Origin: an uncultured Paracoccaceae bacterium
Lineage (GTDB): Bacteria > Pseudomonadota > Alphaproteobacteria > Rhodobacterales > Rhodobacteraceae
Direction of reading: 5' to 3'
NCBI GenBank assembly: GCA_947500005.1
Contig: CANMQJ010000001.1
Coordinates: 186,001 to 250,000, forward strand
DNA length: 64,000 nt
The notes below the pieces were generated by a model that saw only the letters and a program-made list of their open reading frames with translations, did no database searches and was not told the origin of the DNA. Position 1 is the first letter of the stretch; every line of letters starts with the position of its first letter. Positions 45,032-54,716 of the stretch are shown one piece after another. The position numbers and the translations under genes are program-made.

Positions 45032-46516
45032 TCAGTCCTCCTCTCCAACGACACGGGAACGGGCGGCCCCACCTGGGGACAGCGCCTGAACGGTTTCCAG
45101 CACGACCCGCTCGGCCCCGGCGCGCAGCGCGGCCTCCTCGGCGGCGTCGCGTAGCGACTTGGCGGCCGAGATGCGGGTCAGAACGGGGTGGGTCGCCACG
45201 ATGCGGTCAAGCTCGCGCTGCGCATCGGCGTCCCAGGGGAAATTGCGGCGCAACGGCGTGGGCGTCGCCGCCGCCGCATCCATCTCGGTGCCCAGCGGCA
45301 GTATATGGAACAGCGCGTCGAACAGCCCGTTGCACACTTCCTGCAACAGGTAGGTCGCCCCGGCATAGCCCATGACAGGCGTGCCCGTGGCCCGCCGGAT
45401 CGCGGCGCCCGGAAAGCTTGCGGGGATGAAGGCCGGTTTCGGCCCGTGCCCGCCCTGCATCTCGGCCAGGTACATCTTTTCGTTGATCGAGCCCATCAGG
45501 ACCAGCGGACGCTCGCGTGCGATCAGCGCGCGCACCTCCTCGTTATTGGTCTTCTTTCCGGCGCACCGGGCCACGGCAAAGGCGCAGGGCAGGCCCAGAT
45601 CGCCTTCGAGATAGTGCCGCACGCCGCGCGCATAGGTCTCGTTCGCCACGATCCCGAAGCTCGCCGTGGCAAAGAAATCCTGCGTGACCGAGCGCCAGAG
45701 GTCCCAGACGGGTTTCAGCGTGGAATGTTTCTCGCGCGCGATGAAGGGTTCAGGGTCGAGCCCCAGCAATTCGCCCAGCTTGCGCAGGAAAAGCGTCGTG
45801 CTTTCCACGCCGATGGGCGCTTGCAGATAGGGCTTGTCCAGAGCCTCGGCCAGCCCGCGTCCGAACTCGCGATACATGCAGATGTTCACATCCGCGTTCA
45901 CCAGGTCCCGCATCTCGGCCAGGTGGGCGCCCAGCGGCATCACCATGTTGACCTCGGCGCCGATCCCCTCGACCAGGCGGCGGATCTCGTGCAGGTCGCT
46001 TGGCATGTTGAAGGTGCCGTACATCGGCCCCAGGATGTTGACGCGCGGCTTGGCGCCCTCTTCGCGCTTCTTTTCCTTGGGCATCCGGCCCTTGGTCATG
46101 CCGAATTCGGTAAAGATCCAGGTCATCGCCCGGTCGGCCGCTTCCCATTGATCCTCGTCGATGGTGCGCGGCAGGAAGCGCTGGATATTGGTGCCCTGCG
46201 GCGTGACGCCCCCGCCGATCATCTCGGCGATCGACCCGGTGACGACCACCGCCGGCAAGGCCGGGTCAAGCGTTGCCCAGGCCCGCTTCATCGCGCCCTC
46301 GGTCCCGTCGCGGCCAAGCTCTTCCTCGCCCAGCCCGGTGACCACGATGGGCAGCTCATGCGGCGGCAACGCGTCGGTGTAGTGCAGTACGCTCGTCACC
46401 GGCAGGTTCTCGCAGCCCACCGGCCCGTCGATCACGACCTGAAGGCCTTTGACCGCGCAGAAGGCATAGACCGCCCCCCAATAGCCGCCCGCCCTGTCAT
46501 GATCCTGGATCAGCAT
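45032..46516 (-). CDS. bchZ: Chlorophyllide a reductase subunit Z
   Basis: A 494-residue nitrogenase-like subunit. With BchY it forms the catalytic component that reduces ring B of chlorophyllide a to the bacteriochlorin level. The cluster cysteine is in [15 protein letters not shown] (Cys about 35) and the C-terminal light-independent reductase domain is near 415-475. It shares one base with bchY (TGATG). Confidence 0.96.
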   Translation of the reverse strand: MLIQDHDRAGGYWGAVYAFCAVKGLQVVIDGPVGCENLPVTSVLHYTDALPPHELPIVVTGLGEEELGRDGTEGAMKRAWATLDPALPAVVVTGSIAEMIGGGVTPQGTNIQRFLPRTIDEDQWEAADRAMTWIFTEFGMTKGRMPKEKKREEGAKPRVNILGPMYGTFNMPSDLHEIRRLVEGIGAEVNMVMPLGAHLAEMRDLVNADVNICMYREFGRGLAEALDKPYLQAPIGVESTTLFLRKLGELLGLDPEPFIAREKHSTLKPVWDLWRSVTQDFFATASFGIVANETYARGVRHYLEGDLGLPCAFAVARCAGKKTNNEEVRALIARERPLVLMGSINEKMYLAEMQGGHGPKPAFIPASFPGAAIRRATGTPVMGYAGATYLLQEVCNGLFDALFHILPLGTEMDAAAATPTPLRRNFPWDADAQRELDRIVATHPVLTRISAAKSLRDAAEEAALRAGAERVVLETVQALSPGGAARSRVVGEED

Positions 46517-48036
46517 CAGATCATCTCCTGCGCCTTGGCGGCGCGCTTCTGCTTGTCGATCTTCTTCTGGTTCAGCGCACGGAAGTCCGGGCGCTCGTTC
46601 GGGGACCCTTCCCAGATCCCGGCAGTATCGCCTGAACCCACGCCCTCGAAGAAGTCGCGCATCCGGTCCATCCGGTCCTTGCCCGCGATGGCCGCGTTGA
46701 CGACCTCGGCCAGCGACCCCGCCCCGGCCGGGCCCATCAGCGGACGTGCGGATATGAGATTGGTGAAGTAAAGCGCGGGGAGGCCCATCGCCTTGGCCTT
46801 CTGCACGACCGGCGTCGTCCCGATGGCCAGGTCGGGCCTCACGCCCTCCATCGCCGACAGGTCATCCTCCAGCGAGGCGCGGAACTTCACCCTAACGCCA
46901 CGCGCACGCAGCCATTCGGCATCCGCCTCGGACCATTCCGAGCGCGCGCAGGCCGTGCCAACATAAGGCAGGTCCGCCCCGCTCTCGATCAGCAGCCGCG
47001 CCACCAGCAACTCGCTGCCCTCGTAACCCGACAGCGTGATGGTTCCCTTGATCGGGGCCGCCGCCAGCGCGCCCTTGATCGCCGGCAGAAACGCGTTCTG
47101 CGCCGCCGCGACCTTGCCGGCCGCGATCCCGAAACTCTCGCCTATGGCCGCAAGCCAGGCCGCCGTGCCGTCATGGCCCACCGGCGCACTGCCCAGAACC
47201 GGACGGCCCGCCGCCTGGAACTCCCGTACCGCGGCCGTGTAGAAGGGATGCAGGGCGGCCACCGCCCCGCAATCGAGCGCGGCATAAAGCTCCCGCCACT
47301 CGCGGCAGGGCACGACCGGCCCCGCGGCCAGCCCCATCGGCGCCAGCATCTGGCCGATCATCACCGGGTCGGCGGGAAACATCTCGCCCAGCAGGGTGAC
47401 CGTCGGCAGGTCCGACACGCCGCCCGCCGGCGCGGCCACCGGCCCCGCCTCGATTTCGGCGCGGGCATAGTTCAGCATCGCGCCGGCCAGCACGTCCTTG
47501 GCCTCGGCATGGGTCGGCACGCCGAAACCCGGCACGTCGATGCCCACGATCCGCACCCCGTTGATCTCGTCCGGCAAAAGCCGCAAGGGCACGCCCGATG
47601 CGGTCGGCACGCAGAGATTGGTCACCACCACAGCGTCGAAGCGCTCGGGATCGGCCAGCTCGTGCACCGCCTCGCGAATGTCCTCGAACAGCTTGCCGGT
47701 CACCAGCGTCTCGGAGTTGAAGGGCACATAGCCCACCGAACGCCGCGCACCGTAGAAATGACTGACAAAGGTCAGACCGTAGACGCAACAGGCCGACCCG
47801 CTCAGCACGGTCGCAACCCGCTTCATCCGCAGCCCCACGCGCAGAGAGCCGAAAGCCGGGCACATGCTCTGCGGCTTGTCATGGGGGCCTTGCGGATAGT
47901 CGCGCGCGAACTGGTCCAGCAACTCCGACTGCCCCGCCGCCCGCGCCGCTGACGCCATCTCGTCCGTGGCATGGCAGCCGGAACCGGAGGCAGCCTCGGT
48001 CAGGGTATCGGGTTCATATGTTGTATCTTCACTCAT
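46516..48036 (-). CDS. bchY: Chlorophyllide a reductase subunit Y
   Basis: A 506-residue partner of BchZ. Cysteines that hold the 4Fe-4S cluster with BchZ are in [26 protein letters not shown] and [11 protein letters not shown] (about 58, 83 and 141). The start at 48036 lies in an ATGA overlap with a 51-codon reading frame that separates it from bchX, so translation of bchY probably depends on that small frame. Confidence 0.95.
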   Translation of the reverse strand: MSEDTTYEPDTLTEAASGSGCHATDEMASAARAAGQSELLDQFARDYPQGPHDKPQSMCPAFGSLRVGLRMKRVATVLSGSACCVYGLTFVSHFYGARRSVGYVPFNSETLVTGKLFEDIREAVHELADPERFDAVVVTNLCVPTASGVPLRLLPDEINGVRIVGIDVPGFGVPTHAEAKDVLAGAMLNYARAEIEAGPVAAPAGGVSDLPTVTLLGEMFPADPVMIGQMLAPMGLAAGPVVPCREWRELYAALDCGAVAALHPFYTAAVREFQAAGRPVLGSAPVGHDGTAAWLAAIGESFGIAAGKVAAAQNAFLPAIKGALAAAPIKGTITLSGYEGSELLVARLLIESGADLPYVGTACARSEWSEADAEWLRARGVRVKFRASLEDDLSAMEGVRPDLAIGTTPVVQKAKAMGLPALYFTNLISARPLMGPAGAGSLAEVVNAAIAGKDRMDRMRDFFEGVGSGDTAGIWEGSPNERPDFRALNQKKIDKQKRAAKAQEMI

Positions 48037-48188
48037 TGCAGTCTTTCCGGCCCGTCATGCGTGGGCTGCCGCGTCCCGGTGGCCCACATGTCGCGCAAAA
48101 GCCGTCTGATCTGTTCGGGACGTGCATGGCGCAGGATCTCTTCAACCGATTTCTCGTCGGTCGCCGACTTGGTGTCAGGCTTCGTCAT
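48033..48188 (-). CDS. Unrecognised 51-residue protein encoded between bchX and bchY
   Basis: Minus-strand reading frame from the ATG at 48188 to the TGA at 48033. It begins inside the last 14 bases of bchX, directly after GGAGGTGATCT, an almost ideal Shine-Dalgarno sequence, and its stop overlaps the bchY start in ATGA. The product is charged and has no membrane segment or cysteine. It starts [13 protein letters not shown], then a likely amphipathic helix (VEEILRHARPEQIRRLLRDMW, about 15-35, quoted in parts: VEEILRHARP and EQIRRLLRDMW), and ends polar with RLQ. I do not recognise it. It fills the only gap in the otherwise contiguous bchC-X-Y-Z operon, so a role with chlorophyllide reductase, or only translational coupling, is possible. 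Confidence 0.68.
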   Translation of the reverse strand: MTKPDTKSATDEKSVEEILRHARPEQIRRLLRDMWATGTRQPTHDGPERLQ

Positions 48189-49176
48189 AGATCACCTCCA
48201 GGCTCGCTTTCGGCTCGGCGTTCTTGCCGCGCATGTCCGCGTCGGTCGCGGGTTCCAGCGTGACGCCCGCACCGGTTTCCGATCCGTCGAACAGTTCCAG
48301 AAGCCCGTCCTGGTCCAGCGGGCTGGGCCGCACCGGCGGCGCAAGCGACACCGCCTCGGCAAGGCCCGCGAACAAGCTGCCCCACTGGCTCTTGTCGGTG
48401 CCGACAATCTGGTAGTTGGCCGATTTCTTGCGCAAATCGTCATCCTGCGGAATCGCGGCCAGCACGGGGATGTCGACCGCCTTGGCAAAGGCCTGCGCCT
48501 CGCCGGAATGGTCGTCCTTGTTGATGACCAGACCCGCGACACCGACATTGCCGCCCAGCTTGCGGAAATACTCCACCGCCGAGCAGACATTGTTGGCGAC
48601 ATAGAGCGATTGCAGGTCGTTCGACGCCACGAGGATCACCTTCTGCGCCATGTCCCGCGCGATCGGCAGGCCGAACCCGCCGCAGACCACGTCGCCCAGG
48701 AAATCGAGCAGCACATAGTCGAAATCCCAGTCGTGAAAGCCCAGCTTCTCCAGCAGCTCGAAGCCGTGGATGATGCCCCGTCCGCCACAGCCCCGGCCCA
48801 CCTCCGGCCCGCCCAGCTCCATCGCGAAGACGCCGCCGCGCTTGAAGCACACGTCGCCAATCTTGACCTGCTCTCCGGCAAGGTTCTTGCGGGTCGAGGT
48901 CTCGATGATCGTGGGGCAGGCCTTGCCGCCGAAAAGCAGGCTGGTCGTGTCAGATTTCGGGTCGCAGCCGATCAGCAGAACGCGCTTGCCCTGCTCGGCC
49001 ATCATGTGGCTGAGATTGGCCAGGGTAAAGCTCTTGCCGATGCCGCCCTTGCCGTAGATCGCGATGATCTGCGTCTTCTTGGTGGGCTCGCCTGTCACCA
49101 GGTCGGCGAGGTCCTCATGCGCCTCGTCGCGCAGCCTCTGGTCGAAATCCTTGAGGTTCGGAACGTCGTCCTTCAT
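48175..49176 (-). CDS. bchX: Chlorophyllide a reductase iron protein subunit X
   Basis: A 333-residue NifH-like ATPase that gives electrons to BchYZ. P-loop [16 protein letters not shown] begins near residue 40. Cluster cysteines are in GRGCGGRGI and [11 protein letters not shown], and the [15 protein letters not shown] start is typical of BchX, which has a longer N terminus than BchL. It overlaps bchC by ATGA and the next small gene by 14 bases. Confidence 0.96.
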   Translation of the reverse strand: MKDDVPNLKDFDQRLRDEAHEDLADLVTGEPTKKTQIIAIYGKGGIGKSFTLANLSHMMAEQGKRVLLIGCDPKSDTTSLLFGGKACPTIIETSTRKNLAGEQVKIGDVCFKRGGVFAMELGGPEVGRGCGGRGIIHGFELLEKLGFHDWDFDYVLLDFLGDVVCGGFGLPIARDMAQKVILVASNDLQSLYVANNVCSAVEYFRKLGGNVGVAGLVINKDDHSGEAQAFAKAVDIPVLAAIPQDDDLRKKSANYQIVGTDKSQWGSLFAGLAEAVSLAPPVRPSPLDQDGLLELFDGSETGAGVTLEPATDADMRGKNAEPKASLEVIYDEA

Positions 49177-50114
49177 GCTGCGTCCTTCCAGTTCAAAATC
49201 ATTTTCAGGCAGGCCGGATCGTCAAAGGCCGTGCGATAGGCCTGCGCCGCGCGGTCCACAGGTTCGGCATGGGTGATCAGCCCCGAGAGCGACAGCGCGC
49301 CGCTGTCGAGAAGTGCGCTCACGGCCACCAGGTCCTCCCGCGCCCATTCTGCGGCGACCCGCAACCGCGCCTCGCGCATGAAGGCGGGGGGAAAGGCAAA
49401 GCTGAGCCCCTGGGGATAGAACCCGGCCAGCACCACCTCGCCGCCGCGCGACAGTCGGCCGATCAGATCGTTGAGGATCGCGGCATTGCCCGAGGCGTCA
49501 TAGATCGCCGCATAATCCCGGCGCGGATCGTCCTCGGGCGCGATCACGGCATAGCCCTCGGCCCCGTCGCGCCGACCCGGCTGTGTCTCCCAGACGGTCG
49601 GCGCAGGCGCACCGGCGGCAATCGTCAGCCGCGCCAGCAACCGGCCAAGAACGCCGTGACCGACGATCAGCTCCGGCACCCGGTTGCGCAGGCCCGCCAT
49701 CGCGTGCCGCGCCGTGGCGGCCAGCGCCAGCAGCGCGCCCTCGGCGCACAGCCCGCCATCGATCCGGCTCACCCGGTCGGCACGGGTCACCAGGTGCCCC
49801 GCAGCCCCGCCGAAAAGGCCGAACGCCCCGTCAAAGCAATCCGCGCCGGGCACAAAGACCCGCTCGCCCGGCCGGAACCCGGTTCCCGGCGCGGCCTCGA
49901 CGACCTCACCGGCGGATTCGTAGCCCGGGACCAGCGGATAGCCCATGCCGGGGAACGGCGGCATCTCGCCCGTCCAGAACAGCTTCTCCGTTCCCGTGGA
50001 AATGCCGGAATGGGAAATCTCGACAACCAGGTCGCCCGCACCCGGCGCCTTCAGCGCAAGGGTGTCCAGTGCCAGATCCTCGGGACCATGCAGAAGGACA
50101 GCGCGGGTATCCAT
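49173..50114 (-). CDS. bchC: Bacteriochlorophyllide a dehydrogenase BchC
   Basis: A 313-residue enzyme of the zinc alcohol-dehydrogenase fold that oxidises the 3-hydroxyethyl group to the 3-acetyl group of bacteriochlorophyllide a. N-terminal GroES-like part with [26 protein letters not shown] (quoted in two: [26 protein letters not shown]), then a shortened nucleotide-binding part. It is the first gene of bchC-X-(small ORF)-Y-Z-pufQBALMC. Two PpsR operators lie 58-102 bases upstream. Confidence 0.95.
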   Translation of the reverse strand: MDTRAVLLHGPEDLALDTLALKAPGAGDLVVEISHSGISTGTEKLFWTGEMPPFPGMGYPLVPGYESAGEVVEAAPGTGFRPGERVFVPGADCFDGAFGLFGGAAGHLVTRADRVSRIDGGLCAEGALLALAATARHAMAGLRNRVPELIVGHGVLGRLLARLTIAAGAPAPTVWETQPGRRDGAEGYAVIAPEDDPRRDYAAIYDASGNAAILNDLIGRLSRGGEVVLAGFYPQGLSFAFPPAFMREARLRVAAEWAREDLVAVSALLDSGALSLSGLITHAEPVDRAAQAYRTAFDDPACLKMILNWKDAA

Positions 50115-50172
50115 GATCGCCTCCCTTCAACTATTCGTTCGGCGGGATCGCCGGAACCGAATGCTTCAGTAA

Positions 50173-50190
50173 TGTAAGCGTATCACAACA
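50173..50190. promoter_or_regulatory. PpsR/CrtJ operator 1 of the bchC promoter
   Basis: Exact TGT-N12-ACA palindrome, 8 bases from the second site. In Rhodobacter capsulatus the bchC promoter also has two CrtJ sites 8 bp apart, bound cooperatively over the -10 and -35. This is the start-proximal one and covers the likely -10 (TACGCT on the minus strand). Confidence 0.88.
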
Positions 50191-50198
50191 CCGCTGTC

Positions 50199-50216
50199 TG
50201 TCAATCTTGGTTTACA
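50199..50216. promoter_or_regulatory. PpsR/CrtJ operator 2 and -35 box of the bchC promoter
   Basis: Exact TGT-N12-ACA. Its minus-strand end is TTGACA (50204-50199), a consensus -35, 16 bases from TACGCT. Repressor bound to both sites would occlude RNA polymerase. Confidence 0.88.
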
Positions 50217-50227
50217 CATTGGCTGTA

Positions 50228-51346
50228 TCAGCCCTTTCGGGCCGTCATGACGCCAGTGATGTATGGGCGCGGCGCGCGCGGAATGCGGATCTCGGAGAAA
50301 CCCGCCTCACGGCACAGCGCGCCGATTTCCTCGGCCGAGCGCACGCGCCCGGTCCGCATCGCCATCGTGTAGAAGGCGAAATAGACATCCGTGACCGAAT
50401 CGGGCCGACGCCCGCCCGACATCGGCTCCGACACGATCAGCCGCCCGCCGCCCGGCAAGGCCGCGTGCACCCGCGCCAGCAGGGCGCGCACCGTGTCGTC
50501 ATCGTGGTCGTAAAGCACCCGCACCAGCGAGACCGCATCCGCCCCCCGGGGCAGCGCCTCCTCGCGGAAACTGCCGCCGCGCAACGTGACGCGCCCCCCA
50601 AGGCCCGCCGCCTCCAGCGCGCGGGCGGCCAGCGGCATCACGCCCGGCAGATCGAAGAGAACCCCCTCCATCCCCGGATACCGCCGCAACGCATGGGTCA
50701 GGAACACGCCCGTCCCGCCACCCACGTCCAGCAGCCGCCGCACCCCCGACAGGCGCACCATCCGCAGCGTGTCCTGCGCCACCAGGACCTGCGAGCGCGC
50801 CATCAGGTCGGAATAGCGCCCCGCCTGGTCCGCCGGAACCTTGTCGCCCATGACATAGGGCCAGAATCGCGCCATCTCGGTCTCGCCCGCCCCGCGCAGC
50901 AGGTCCACGGGCGAGGCCATGTCGTCATAAAATCCCCGGTTATGCCGGATCATGTCCTCCAGCCCCGGCACAGCCAGCACCGCGGCGCCCTTGCGGGTCA
51001 GGGCAAAGCGCCCCGACCGCCGCCGAACCAAGAAGCCCAGGGCCGCCCCGGCCTGAAGCAATGCTTCCATCCGCTGCGCCTCGATCCCCGTGCCCCGGCA
51101 CAGCTCCCACGCTTCGGCAGGCCCGTCCAGCAGCGCGCGCAGCAGGTCCAACTCAACCAGCGCCGACAGAACCTGCGCCGAGACAAACCCCTGCAAGACA
51201 CCGAATATCTCGGCCCCGTCCCGCCGGGCCAGGGCCCGACCAAAGGGCAGACGCCCCGCCCAGTCCAGAAAGCCCGGCCGCGCGACCAGACGCGGCAGCC
51301 AGGTCAACGGGCCGCCGCGTCGTCGCACCTCGCCCACAGCCCCCAT
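50228..51346 (-). CDS. crtF: Demethylspheroidene (hydroxyneurosporene) O-methyltransferase CrtF
   Basis: A 372-residue SAM-dependent methyltransferase that makes the 1-methoxy group of spheroidene. An N-terminal dimerisation domain with winged helix (about 70-150) is followed by the SAM motif LLDVGGGTGVFLTHAL near 212-227 and the catalytic region ADAVSLVRVLYDHDDD. It ends 113 bases before bchC and starts one base after crtE, so crtE-crtF form a unit that may read on into bchC. Confidence 0.95.
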   Translation of the reverse strand: MGAVGEVRRRGGPLTWLPRLVARPGFLDWAGRLPFGRALARRDGAEIFGVLQGFVSAQVLSALVELDLLRALLDGPAEAWELCRGTGIEAQRMEALLQAGAALGFLVRRRSGRFALTRKGAAVLAVPGLEDMIRHNRGFYDDMASPVDLLRGAGETEMARFWPYVMGDKVPADQAGRYSDLMARSQVLVAQDTLRMVRLSGVRRLLDVGGGTGVFLTHALRRYPGMEGVLFDLPGVMPLAARALEAAGLGGRVTLRGGSFREEALPRGADAVSLVRVLYDHDDDTVRALLARVHAALPGGGRLIVSEPMSGGRRPDSVTDVYFAFYTMAMRTGRVRSAEEIGALCREAGFSEIRIPRAPRPYITGVMTARKG

Positions 51347-51347
51347 G

Positions 51348-52217
51348 TCACGCCCGGTATCGCGCGGGAACGGCAGGCATGATCCGTTCGGCCTGATGGC
51401 TCACCATCTGCGCCAGCGCCGCCTCTCCCGGGCAGGACGGGATCGAGGCGATCGCCCCCGACAATATCTGCTTCAGCCGCTCGACCGCGCCCTTCACGCC
51501 CAGTTCCGCCACCGCACTGGGCCGGCCATGCAGGTCATCCTGCCCCACGGGCTTGCCCAGGCTCTCCTCGTCCAGCAGCGCGTCGCGCAGGTCGTCCGCG
51601 ACCTGAAACGCCTCGCCGATGAGCGCGCCCAGGTCCCGCCACTCCTCCGGCGCGTGACCCGCAGCAATCGCCCCCATTTCGGTCGCCGCCATGAACAGCG
51701 CCGCCGTCTTGGACCGGTGATAGGCGCCCAGATCGATCACCGGCTCGCTTTCCCAGCCCTGTCCGGCACAGATCCCGCCCGGCATGCCCGAGCGTTGCGC
51801 CAGCGACAGGATCAAGCGCCCGGCCCGTTCCGGCTCCTGCCCGGCGGCCCGCGCCAGCACCTCGAAGGCCAGGATGATCAGGCTGTCGCCGGTCAGCACC
51901 GCCAGCGGCTCGGAATAGGCGCGATGGACCGAGGGTTTGCCCCGGCGCAGGTCCGCATCGTCGAAACAGGGCAGGTCGTCATGCACCAGGCTCGCGCAGT
52001 GGATCAGTTCCAGCGCCGCCGCCGCCGCATCCGCCAGCGCGGGCCGGTCATCCCCGCAGGCGGCCGCCACCGAGAGCAGGATGGTCGGACGGATTCGCGC
52101 GCCCCCCGGTTTCGTGGCATAGATCAGCGCGCCCGAAAGCTTCCTGGGCGCCGCGCTGCCCTGGCTTAGCGCCAGGGCCTGATCCATCGCCGTTTCGATC
52201 CTTTGGGACAAGGGCAT
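51348..52217 (-). CDS. crtE: Geranylgeranyl diphosphate synthase CrtE
   Basis: A 289-residue trans-prenyltransferase that makes the C20 precursor for carotenoids and the bacteriochlorophyll tail. The first Asp-rich motif is in HDDLPCFDDADLRRG (about 88-102) and the second in FQVADDLRD (about 217-225). The start at 52217 follows GGAGG; 80 further open codons upstream overlap crtD and the promoter and were rejected. Confidence 0.96.
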   Translation of the reverse strand: MPLSQRIETAMDQALALSQGSAAPRKLSGALIYATKPGGARIRPTILLSVAAACGDDRPALADAAAAALELIHCASLVHDDLPCFDDADLRRGKPSVHRAYSEPLAVLTGDSLIILAFEVLARAAGQEPERAGRLILSLAQRSGMPGGICAGQGWESEPVIDLGAYHRSKTAALFMAATEMGAIAAGHAPEEWRDLGALIGEAFQVADDLRDALLDEESLGKPVGQDDLHGRPSAVAELGVKGAVERLKQILSGAIASIPSCPGEAALAQMVSHQAERIMPAVPARYRA

Positions 52218-52264
52218 CGCAGCCTCCTTTCGGCCGATATGTAAACTTCGCCGCAAGGCAAATG

Positions 52265-52282
52265 TGTAAATTAGATTGGACA
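52265..52282. promoter_or_regulatory. PpsR/CrtJ operator between crtE and crtD
   Basis: Exact TGT-N12-ACA in the 94-base divergent region, 47 bases from the crtE start and 29 bases from the crtD start, so one site can control both. A second half-site (TGTAAAC at 52240) matches only on one side. Confidence 0.85.
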
Positions 52283-52311
52283 CCTTGTCCTGATCTGTCA
52301 ATAATCTCCTC

Positions 52312-53889
52312 ATGACAGCGACAGCCCAGAAGATCGCACCGGGCACGCGCGCGGTAATCGTCGGCGCCGGAATCGGCGGGCTGGCCGCCGCCTGCCGCCT
52401 TGCCCAGGCCGGGGCACAGGTCACCGTGACCGAAAGCCACGCCACCCCCGGTGGCAAGATGCGGGTGATCTCCTCGCCCGCCGGTCCGGTCGATGCCGGG
52501 CCGACCGTGCTGACGCTGCGCCCAATTCTCGAAGAGCTCTTCTCAGCGCTCGGCGAACGGCTCGAGGATCACGTCACGCTGCGCCGCCAGCCGCTGATCG
52601 CGCGGCATTTCTGGCCCGATGGCAGCCGGCTCGACCTCTGTGACGATGCAGGGGCCAACGAGGCCGCGATAGAGGCATTCGCCGGTCCCCGCGCCGCCCG
52701 GCAATTCGCGGGCTTCAGCCGCCGCGCGCGCGCGCTCTTTACCGGGTTCGACTCGCCGATGATGCGAAACGCCACCCCCACGCCCGCGACACTGGCCGCG
52801 CATTGCCTGCGCCACCCCGCGCTCCTGCCGCGCATGGCGCCGCTCTCGACGCTGGCAGGCTCCCTCGCGCGCCAGTTCGATGACCCGCGCCTCGCACAGC
52901 TGTTCGGCCGCTACGCCACCTATATCGGCGGCTCGCCCTACCGCGTTCCGGCCCTTCTGGCACTTGTCTGGCAGGCCGAGGTTGCGGGGGTCTGGACCGT
53001 CGCCGGCGGCATGCACCGGCTGGCTCAGACGCTGGCGGCCCTGGCCCGGGCGCGCGGGGCCAGCTTCCTTTACAACGCCCATGTCGCCCGTATCGAAACC
53101 GCGTCCACGGGCGTCACGGGCGTCACCCTTGCCGACGGAACCCGCCTGCTGGCCGATCTCGTGCTCTTCAACGGCGATCCGCGCGCGTTGGCCACCGGCG
53201 CGCTCGGTCCGCAGGTGACCGGCTGTGCCCCGCAAACCCGCACCGCCGGGCGCAGCCTTTCGGCCGATGTCTGGGCTTTCGCCGCCCGCGCCTCGGGGCC
53301 GCAGCTTGCCTATCACAACGTCTTCTTCCGCGCCGATCCCAGGCCGGAGTTCGACGCGCTCGAACAGGGCCGCCGCGTGCCCGACCCCACGCTCTATATA
53401 TGCGCGATGGACCGCGCCGGCCCCGCGCCGCCGCCCGCGCTCGAACGGTTCGAGATCATCGCAAACGCGCCGCCCCTGCCCGCCCCGGAACCGGAGCCCG
53501 ACCAATGCCAAACTCGTTGCATCCACACGCTCTCCCGATTCGGGCTGACCTTCGATCCCCCTCCGGACAATCCGACGACACCGGAGGCCTTCGACCGCCT
53601 CTTCCCGGCCAGCCAAGGCTCCCTCTACGGGCAGAGCCCGCATGGCCTGATGGCGGCCTTCCAACGCCCCACGGCCCGCACGCCGATCCCCGGTCTCTAC
53701 CTGGCGGGGGGCGGGGCGCATCCGGGGGCGGGAGTTCCGATGGCGATCCTCTCCGCCCGGCACGCGGTCGAGGCGATGCTGAGCGACCGAATTTCGCCCT
53801 CGCGGTCCCGCCCGACGGCTATGCCTGGTGGTATGTCGACGGGATCAGCGCCGACGGCACCCGCGCCCTCAGCGTCATCGCGTTCATAG
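52312..53889 (+). CDS. crtD: Hydroxyneurosporene (methoxyneurosporene) desaturase CrtD
   Basis: A 525-residue FAD-dependent desaturase that introduces the 3,4 double bond in the spheroidene pathway. The dinucleotide motif AVIVGAGIGGLAAACRLAQAGA lies near residues 14-35 and the CrtI-type C-terminal motif YLAGGGAHPGAGVPMAI near 463-479. The identity CrtD rather than CrtI follows from its position divergent to crtE and next to crtC, and from a second, clear crtI at 56.2 kb. The last 35 residues (after EAMLSDR) are a low-complexity Ser/Pro/Ala tail, which is crtC read in another frame; the natural protein may be meant to end near there. Confidence 0.92.
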   Translation: MTATAQKIAPGTRAVIVGAGIGGLAAACRLAQAGAQVTVTESHATPGGKMRVISSPAGPVDAGPTVLTLRPILEELFSALGERLEDHVTLRRQPLIARHFWPDGSRLDLCDDAGANEAAIEAFAGPRAARQFAGFSRRARALFTGFDSPMMRNATPTPATLAAHCLRHPALLPRMAPLSTLAGSLARQFDDPRLAQLFGRYATYIGGSPYRVPALLALVWQAEVAGVWTVAGGMHRLAQTLAALARARGASFLYNAHVARIETASTGVTGVTLADGTRLLADLVLFNGDPRALATGALGPQVTGCAPQTRTAGRSLSADVWAFAARASGPQLAYHNVFFRADPRPEFDALEQGRRVPDPTLYICAMDRAGPAPPPALERFEIIANAPPLPAPEPEPDQCQTRCIHTLSRFGLTFDPPPDNPTTPEAFDRLFPASQGSLYGQSPHGLMAAFQRPTARTPIPGLYLAGGGAHPGAGVPMAILSARHAVEAMLSDRISPSRSRPTAMPGGMSTGSAPTAPAPSASSRS

Positions 53890-54716
53890 GATCGGTCTTT
53901 TCCCCCTGGTACGCCTGGTCGGGCCGCCGCGACCCGGAAAACCACGTCTGCATCAACGTCGCCACCTATGGTCCCGGTGGACGCTTCACCATGACCGACA
54001 GGGGCCGCACCGCGCTGCGGCAGACCGCCGACAGCTTCACCGTCGGCCCCTCCTCGCTGCACTGGGACGGCGACCGCCTCGTGATCGAGGTAGACGAGAT
54101 CGCCTCCCCGCCCCTCGTCTCGCGACTGCGGGGCCGGATCACCCTGCGCCCGCACGCGCTCAGCACGGTCGAAATGCCGCTCACCCCCGACGGCGCCCAT
54201 GTCTGGCGCCCTTTCGCGCCCAGCGCCGACATCTCGGTCGCGCTCGACGCGCCGGGTTGGCACTGGACCGGTCACGGCTATTTCGACGCCAATTTCGGCA
54301 CCCGCGCGCTCGAGGCGGATTTCACCTACTGGACCTGGGGCCGCTTCCCCACGGGCAACGGCGCCACCTGTTTCTACGACGCCACCCGGCGCGACGGCAC
54401 GACCCTGTCCAGCGCCATCCGCTTCGACGGGCAGGGCGCGGCGCAGCAGATCGAACCGCCGCCCAAGGCCCGGCTCAAACGCTCGCTCTGGCAGGTTCGC
54501 CGCGAGACCCGCGCCGATCCGGGCTTCGCGCCGCAACAGGTCAAACCCATGCTCGACGCGCCCTTCTACAGCCGCAGCGCCGTGCGCACCTCGATCGACG
54601 GGGAAATCACCATCGGCGTGCACGAGGCGCTCGACCTGCGCCGCTTCCGCTCACCCTTGCTGAAACCGATGCTGGCCCTGCGCGTGCCCCGTCGCGCCCA
54701 CTGGCGCTTCGACTAG
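53781..54716 (+). CDS. crtC: Hydroxyneurosporene synthase (carotenoid 1,2-hydratase) CrtC, 5' end unclear
   Basis: CrtC adds water across the 1,2 double bond of neurosporene. Family sequence begins at PNFALAVPPDGYAWWYVDG and continues unbroken (FIGSVFSPWYAW, GYFDANFGTRALEADFTYWTWGRF) to the stop at 54716, about 310 residues, the normal length. No ATG, GTG or TTG exists in this frame between 53514 and the conserved start. The next ATG upstream in frame (53505) would add about 90 residues of unrelated sequence. A well-placed ATG at 53776 is in the crtD frame. Either a small indel or sequencing error disrupted the 5' end, or an unusual start is used. The start given is only the first codon after the crtD-like region. 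Confidence 0.8.
   Translation, partial: ERPNFALAVPPDGYAWWYVDGISADGTRALSVIAFIGSVFSPWYAWSGRRDPENHVCINVATYGPGGRFTMTDRGRTALRQTADSFTVGPSSLHWDGDRLVIEVDEIASPPLVSRLRGRITLRPHALSTVEMPLTPDGAHVWRPFAPSADISVALDAPGWHWTGHGYFDANFGTRALEADFTYWTWGRFPTGNGATCFYDATRRDGTTLSSAIRFDGQGAAQQIEPPPKARLKRSLWQVRRETRADPGFAPQQVKPMLDAPFYSRSAVRTSIDGEITIGVHEALDLRRFRSPLLKPMLALRVPRRAHWRFD

Noticed and set aside
52240..52257. Second PpsR site near crtE
   Set aside because: TGTAAAC is present, but the partner half reads AAG instead of ACA, and the spacing to the next site is 7, not 8. At best a weak half-site.
53505..54716. crtC starting at the ATG at 53505
   Set aside because: It would add about 90 residues encoded by crtD in the wrong frame, without similarity to CrtC.
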